Part shown: positions 61,681-64,000 of the stretch, one piece after another
Layout of the letters: every line of letters starts with the position of its first letter
How positions within the stretch are numbered: position 1 is the first letter of the stretch
Assembly (NCBI GenBank): GCA_963785815.1
Contig: CAWAWN010000002.1
Span: 1,426,001-1,490,000, forward strand
Direction of reading: 5' to 3'
Length of the DNA stretch: 64,000 nucleotides
Source: UBA4742 sp963785815
GTDB taxonomy: Bacteria; Actinomycetota; Acidimicrobiia; Acidimicrobiales; Acidimicrobilacustridaceae
The notes under the pieces: generated by a model
Databases searched by the model: none
Told to the model about the DNA's origin: nothing
What the model saw: only the letters and a program-made list of their open reading frames with translations
Made by a program: the position numbers and the translations under genes

Positions 61681-62591
61681 TCAGAACGTCTCGGGCACGT
61701 AGTGCAGCGGCAGGTTTGGCTCGACGTAGTCGCCAGGGTCCTGTCGCTTGGGCAGCTTCACGTCGGGCAGGGTGAGCGGCTCGTACGGGATCCGGCTGAG
61801 CAGGTGGGAGATGATGTTGAGCCGACCGCGCTTCTTGTCCTCGTTGTTGGCCACGAACCACGGTGCCCACGACGTGTCCGTCGCGGCGAGCATCGCGTCG
61901 CGGCGCGCGAGTAGTCGTACCAGCGGCTGTACGACTTCAGGTCCATGTCGGAGAGCTTCCAGACCTTCCGCGGATCGCCTATTCGGCTCTTGAGCCGCCG
62001 GGTCTGCTCGTCCTGGCTGACTTCGAGCCAGTACTTGATCAAGATGATCCCGGCGTCGACGATCGCCTTCTCCGTCGCCGGCACCATCTCGAGGAACCGG
62101 GCCGACACTTCGGGAGTGCAGAAGCCCATCACCGGCTCGACGCCGGCCCGGTTGTACCAACTGCGATCGAAGATCGCCACCTCACCCGCCGCCGGGAAGT
62201 GGGCCATGTAGCGCTGGACGTACATCTGCGACTTCTCGCGATCGGTCGGCGCGGGGAGGGCCACATGGCGGAACACTCGCGGGTTGGTCCGTTCGGTGAT
62301 CCGGCGGATCGTGCCGCCCTTGCCGGCGGTGTCGCGCCCTTCGAACACCACCATGATCTTCGCCCCGGTGTCCGTGACCCACTGCTGCAGCGCAACCAGC
62401 TCGCCCTGAAGGCGCCGCATCTCGGTCTCGTACTCCTTGTTCTTCATCTTCGGGCGCGCCGCGACGGTTGCATCGAACTCGTCGATGTTCGCCGGCGGCA
62501 GGATGGCCTGCGCCACCGCGGAGGCTCCGCCCGTCTTCTTGTCGCGCTTCTTGTCGCGCTTCCCGTTGTCCGTCTTGGACTTCTTGCTCAT
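61681..62591 (-). CDS. ppk2: Polyphosphate kinase 2 (PPK2), one-base frameshift near the C-terminus
   Basis: The protein (about 303 aa if repaired) has a Lys-rich N-terminus, Walker A FEGRDTAGKGG, the lid-type FDRSWYNRAGVEPVMG (Walker B) and KYWLEVSQDEQ. Near 61900-61912 the frame breaks in YDYSRA; adding one C restores RDAMLAATDTSWAPW and runs to a stop at 61681. PPK2 moves phosphate between polyphosphate and nucleotides. The break is in a C-run and may be an assembly error. Confidence 0.88.
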
Positions 62592-62937
62592 CGTTCTGCT
62601 TCCCTTCGGGACCGAGCGGGCGATTCGTGCTGCTCGGCGAATAGCGATGCCGCAGCATCGAGCAGCGCGCGACGTAGGGCGTGCGGCCCCGACGGAGCTC
62701 CCGCCGGGCGCCGAGGTCCCGGCCGTCGAACTGGCTGCCGTCCGGAGACGGCCACGTCACGACCACGCGACGGATGGCCTTCGACACAGGGTGGAGCCAT
62801 ATGGGCGCACACTGCGACCTCATCGGACCGAGGGCAAGGGGCGAAGGTCCCGAGCACTCAGAGTCCCCTGGATGGAATCTCGGTGCATCGAGGACGGCCG
62901 GCGGCCGCATCACAAGGCGCTGACCTGCAGGATTGAG
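62592..62937. other. Intergenic stretch between PPK2 and tRNA-Pro
   Basis: No supported gene. A short - strand frame around 62590-62680 resembles the first helix of a TetR protein (ALLDAAASLFAEQ) but has no DNA-recognition helix and overlaps the ppk2 start region. No operator or terminator is obvious. Confidence 0.4.
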
Positions 62938-63011
62938 TCGGGCTGGCGGGATTTGAACCCACGACCTCTTCGTCCCGAACGAAGCGCGCTGCCAAACTGC
63001 GCTACAGCCCG
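62938..63011 (-). tRNA. tRNA-Pro (anticodon CGG)
   Basis: On the - strand the 7-bp acceptor stem CGGGCTG/CAGCCCG, D-arm GCGCAGTTTGGCAGCGC, anticodon stem CTTCG/CGAAG with loop TTCGGGA (anticodon CGG), variable loop and T-arm with GGTTCAAATCC make a complete 74-nt cloverleaf. Discriminator is A; the CCA end is not encoded. It decodes CCG. Confidence 0.95.
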
Positions 63012-63073
63012 TTGGGACTGGCGATGCTAGCTGACGCAACGGACCGGTCCCAACGCGTAGGACAGGGGACCGG

Positions 63074-63538
63074 TCAGGCGGAAGTGGCGACCTCGGCCGG
63101 GTCGGGCTCGGGCTCGACCGCGGCCACGCCGGTGGCCAGCGCGTGCTCGTCGACCCCCTCGAACCAGGAGTCGCCGGCCAGCAGGGCGTCCGCCGCCCGC
63201 CGCAACCGGAAGGCGTCGAGCGGCTTGATCAGCCACCCGTCAGCGTCGGAGCGATGGGCCAGGAACTCATCCGCGGCGCGATCCAGCAGCATGAGCACGG
63301 CGGTGATGGGCAGCCGGCCCATGCCCTCCTCGTTGCGGATGGACATGCAGGTCGCCATGCCCCCCATGTTGCCGATCTGCAGGTCGAGGATGGCCAGCTC
63401 GGCGTCGACCTCGAGTAGCGCGGGGATCACGTCGACGCCGCGCCGCACCCGGTACACCGTGACCTCGTCGCTGCCCAGCGCGGCGTCGACCTCGTCGTAG
63501 AGCCAGTCGGCGTCGGTGGCGATCAGGACGGCAGGCAT
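63074..63538 (-). CDS. Receiver-domain (response-regulator-like) protein
   Basis: From ATG 63538 the 154-aa protein has an acidic pair (ATDAD), phospho-acceptor Asp in AILDLQIGNMGG and a conserved Lys in LIKPLDAFRL, the CheY fold, plus a short C-terminal tail with Glu/Pro/Ala. No output domain. It probably signals by protein contact. Divergent from the STAS gene at 63699, which may be in the same signalling circuit. Confidence 0.85.
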   Translation of the reverse strand: MPAVLIATDADWLYDEVDAALGSDEVTVYRVRRGVDVIPALLEVDAELAILDLQIGNMGGMATCMSIRNEEGMGRLPITAVLMLLDRAADEFLAHRSDADGWLIKPLDAFRLRRAADALLAGDSWFEGVDEHALATGVAAVEPEPDPAEVATSA

Positions 63539-63698
63539 CGGCGACACGCTAGTTCGCGCTGGCATCGCCACCAACACCGCCGAGCTGAGGGCGTCACGCC
63601 CTTACGACGTCAGGAACAGATGTTCGTATTCGGCTCCCATCTCGGCCGCGTCGTGGCTACGATGCGGCGCGGCCGTGGCCAACCCACCTGGAGGATTC

Positions 63699-64000
63699 GT
63701 GCTCGAGATCCACGTCGAGGACACCGGCGACTACACCTTGTGTCGACCGATCGGTGAGCTCGACGCGTACACGGTCGGCCAGTTCCGCGAGTCGCTGGTC
63801 GAGCTCTCCAGCAAGCCTCGCCTGCTCATCGATCTGTCCGAGGTGCCGTTCATGGACTCGGCGGGCCTGGGCGCGCTGATCGGCGGCATCCGGCGGGCGC
63901 GCGAGGCCCAGGGCGACGTGTCCGTGGCCTGCGGACGTCCCACCCTCACCCGGCTGCTCCACACCACCGGGTTCGACCGCATCGTGCCCGTGACCGAGAC
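63699..64000 (+). CDS. STAS-domain anti-sigma-factor antagonist (C-terminus outside window)
   Basis: The GTG at 63699 follows GGAGG and opens at least 100 codons with the STAS pattern: RPIGELDAYTVGQFRESL, LLIDLSEVPFMDSAGLGALIG with the phosphorylatable Ser, and ACGRPTLTRLLHTTGFDRI. Such proteins bind anti-sigma kinases in partner-switching control. Cut by the right edge, though nearly complete for the family. Confidence 0.87.
   Translation, partial: MLEIHVEDTGDYTLCRPIGELDAYTVGQFRESLVELSSKPRLLIDLSEVPFMDSAGLGALIGGIRRAREAQGDVSVACGRPTLTRLLHTTGFDRIVPVTE

Noticed and set aside
62588..62857. TetR-like first helix upstream of PPK2
   Set aside because: Only about 13 residues resemble the family; the recognition helix is missing.
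1..64000. CRISPR arrays, rRNA genes, prophage genes
   Set aside because: None seen: no regularly spaced repeats, no rRNA-like sequence, and no phage structural or integrase genes.

Overview
The window is bacterial chromosomal DNA of very high GC with GTG and TTG starts, stop/start overlaps of the ATGA, GTGA and TGATG types, and an actinobacterial gene repertoire: cytochrome P450, DapB-like 350-aa reductase, CocE hydrolase, AveC-like membrane protein, TetR regulators, a T-box of the actinobacterial kind and PPK2. I infer an Actinomycetota host, probably Acidimicrobiia-like; no rRNA or phylogenetic marker is present to prove this.

Region 1 (1-27.3 kb) is a mosaic of small metabolic units. It begins with a large membrane protein cut by the left edge. 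Then follow a PNPOx-like protein, an acyltransferase, an SRPBCC protein, a coupled P450-SDR pair with a divergent TetR, a DapB-like reductase, an alpha/beta hydrolase, a CocE hydrolase, a binding protein-SDR-crotonase-TetR unit with a palindromic operator, a DMFase-like protein, a GT-C-type membrane protein, an AveC unit with its own TetR and operator, a frameshifted apbE and a set of small hypothetical genes ending in a truncated esterase.

Region 2 (27.9-58.2 kb) is the interesting part. It is a dense, mostly translationally coupled island of about 30 genes, apparently lower in GC than its surroundings and bracketed by two degenerate IS3-type transposase remnants (27.7-27.9 kb and 58.5-58.9 kb). 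Four inverted repeats of the form CGACAAG-n2(or 4)-CTTGTCG lie at 31,055, 36,931, 49,311 and 58,163, each in front of a transcription unit, so the island looks like one regulon. It encodes an agmatinase-family enzyme, a serine hydrolase, an amidohydrolase, an ATP-grasp ligase, a sugar/choline-kinase-like protein, three methyltransferases, a lone transketolase N-terminal half, and a 13-gene run (D-amino-acid-oxidase-like, hydroxyacid dehydrogenase, membrane desaturase, PhzF-like, amidinotransferase, divergent GTP cyclohydrolase I, LOG-like, DUF3050 heme-oxygenase-fold protein, glycosyltransferase-like, flavoprotein, Gfo/Idh, MDR). An ABC exporter and a T-box-controlled archaeal-type AspRS follow.

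At its right end the island carries a compact operon of a LuxA/LuxB-type flavin monooxygenase followed by luxC, luxE and luxD homologues: a complete fatty-acid reductase plus one luciferase-like subunit, inside what looks like a natural-product gene cluster. This is the best candidate for an undescribed system. The product is unknown; the guanidine chemistry (amidinotransferase, agmatinase), peptide-type ligation (ATP-grasp), and the extra AspRS (possible self-protection) are clues only.

Region 3 (58.5-64 kb) returns to the host background: a P-type ATPase with PPK2, a tRNA-Pro, a receiver-domain protein and a STAS-domain protein cut by the right edge. Several genes (apbE, the luciferase-like gene, ppk2, the right IS3 remnant and a tiny ORF at 20.9 kb) need exactly one base added or removed to be intact; some of these may be assembly errors.
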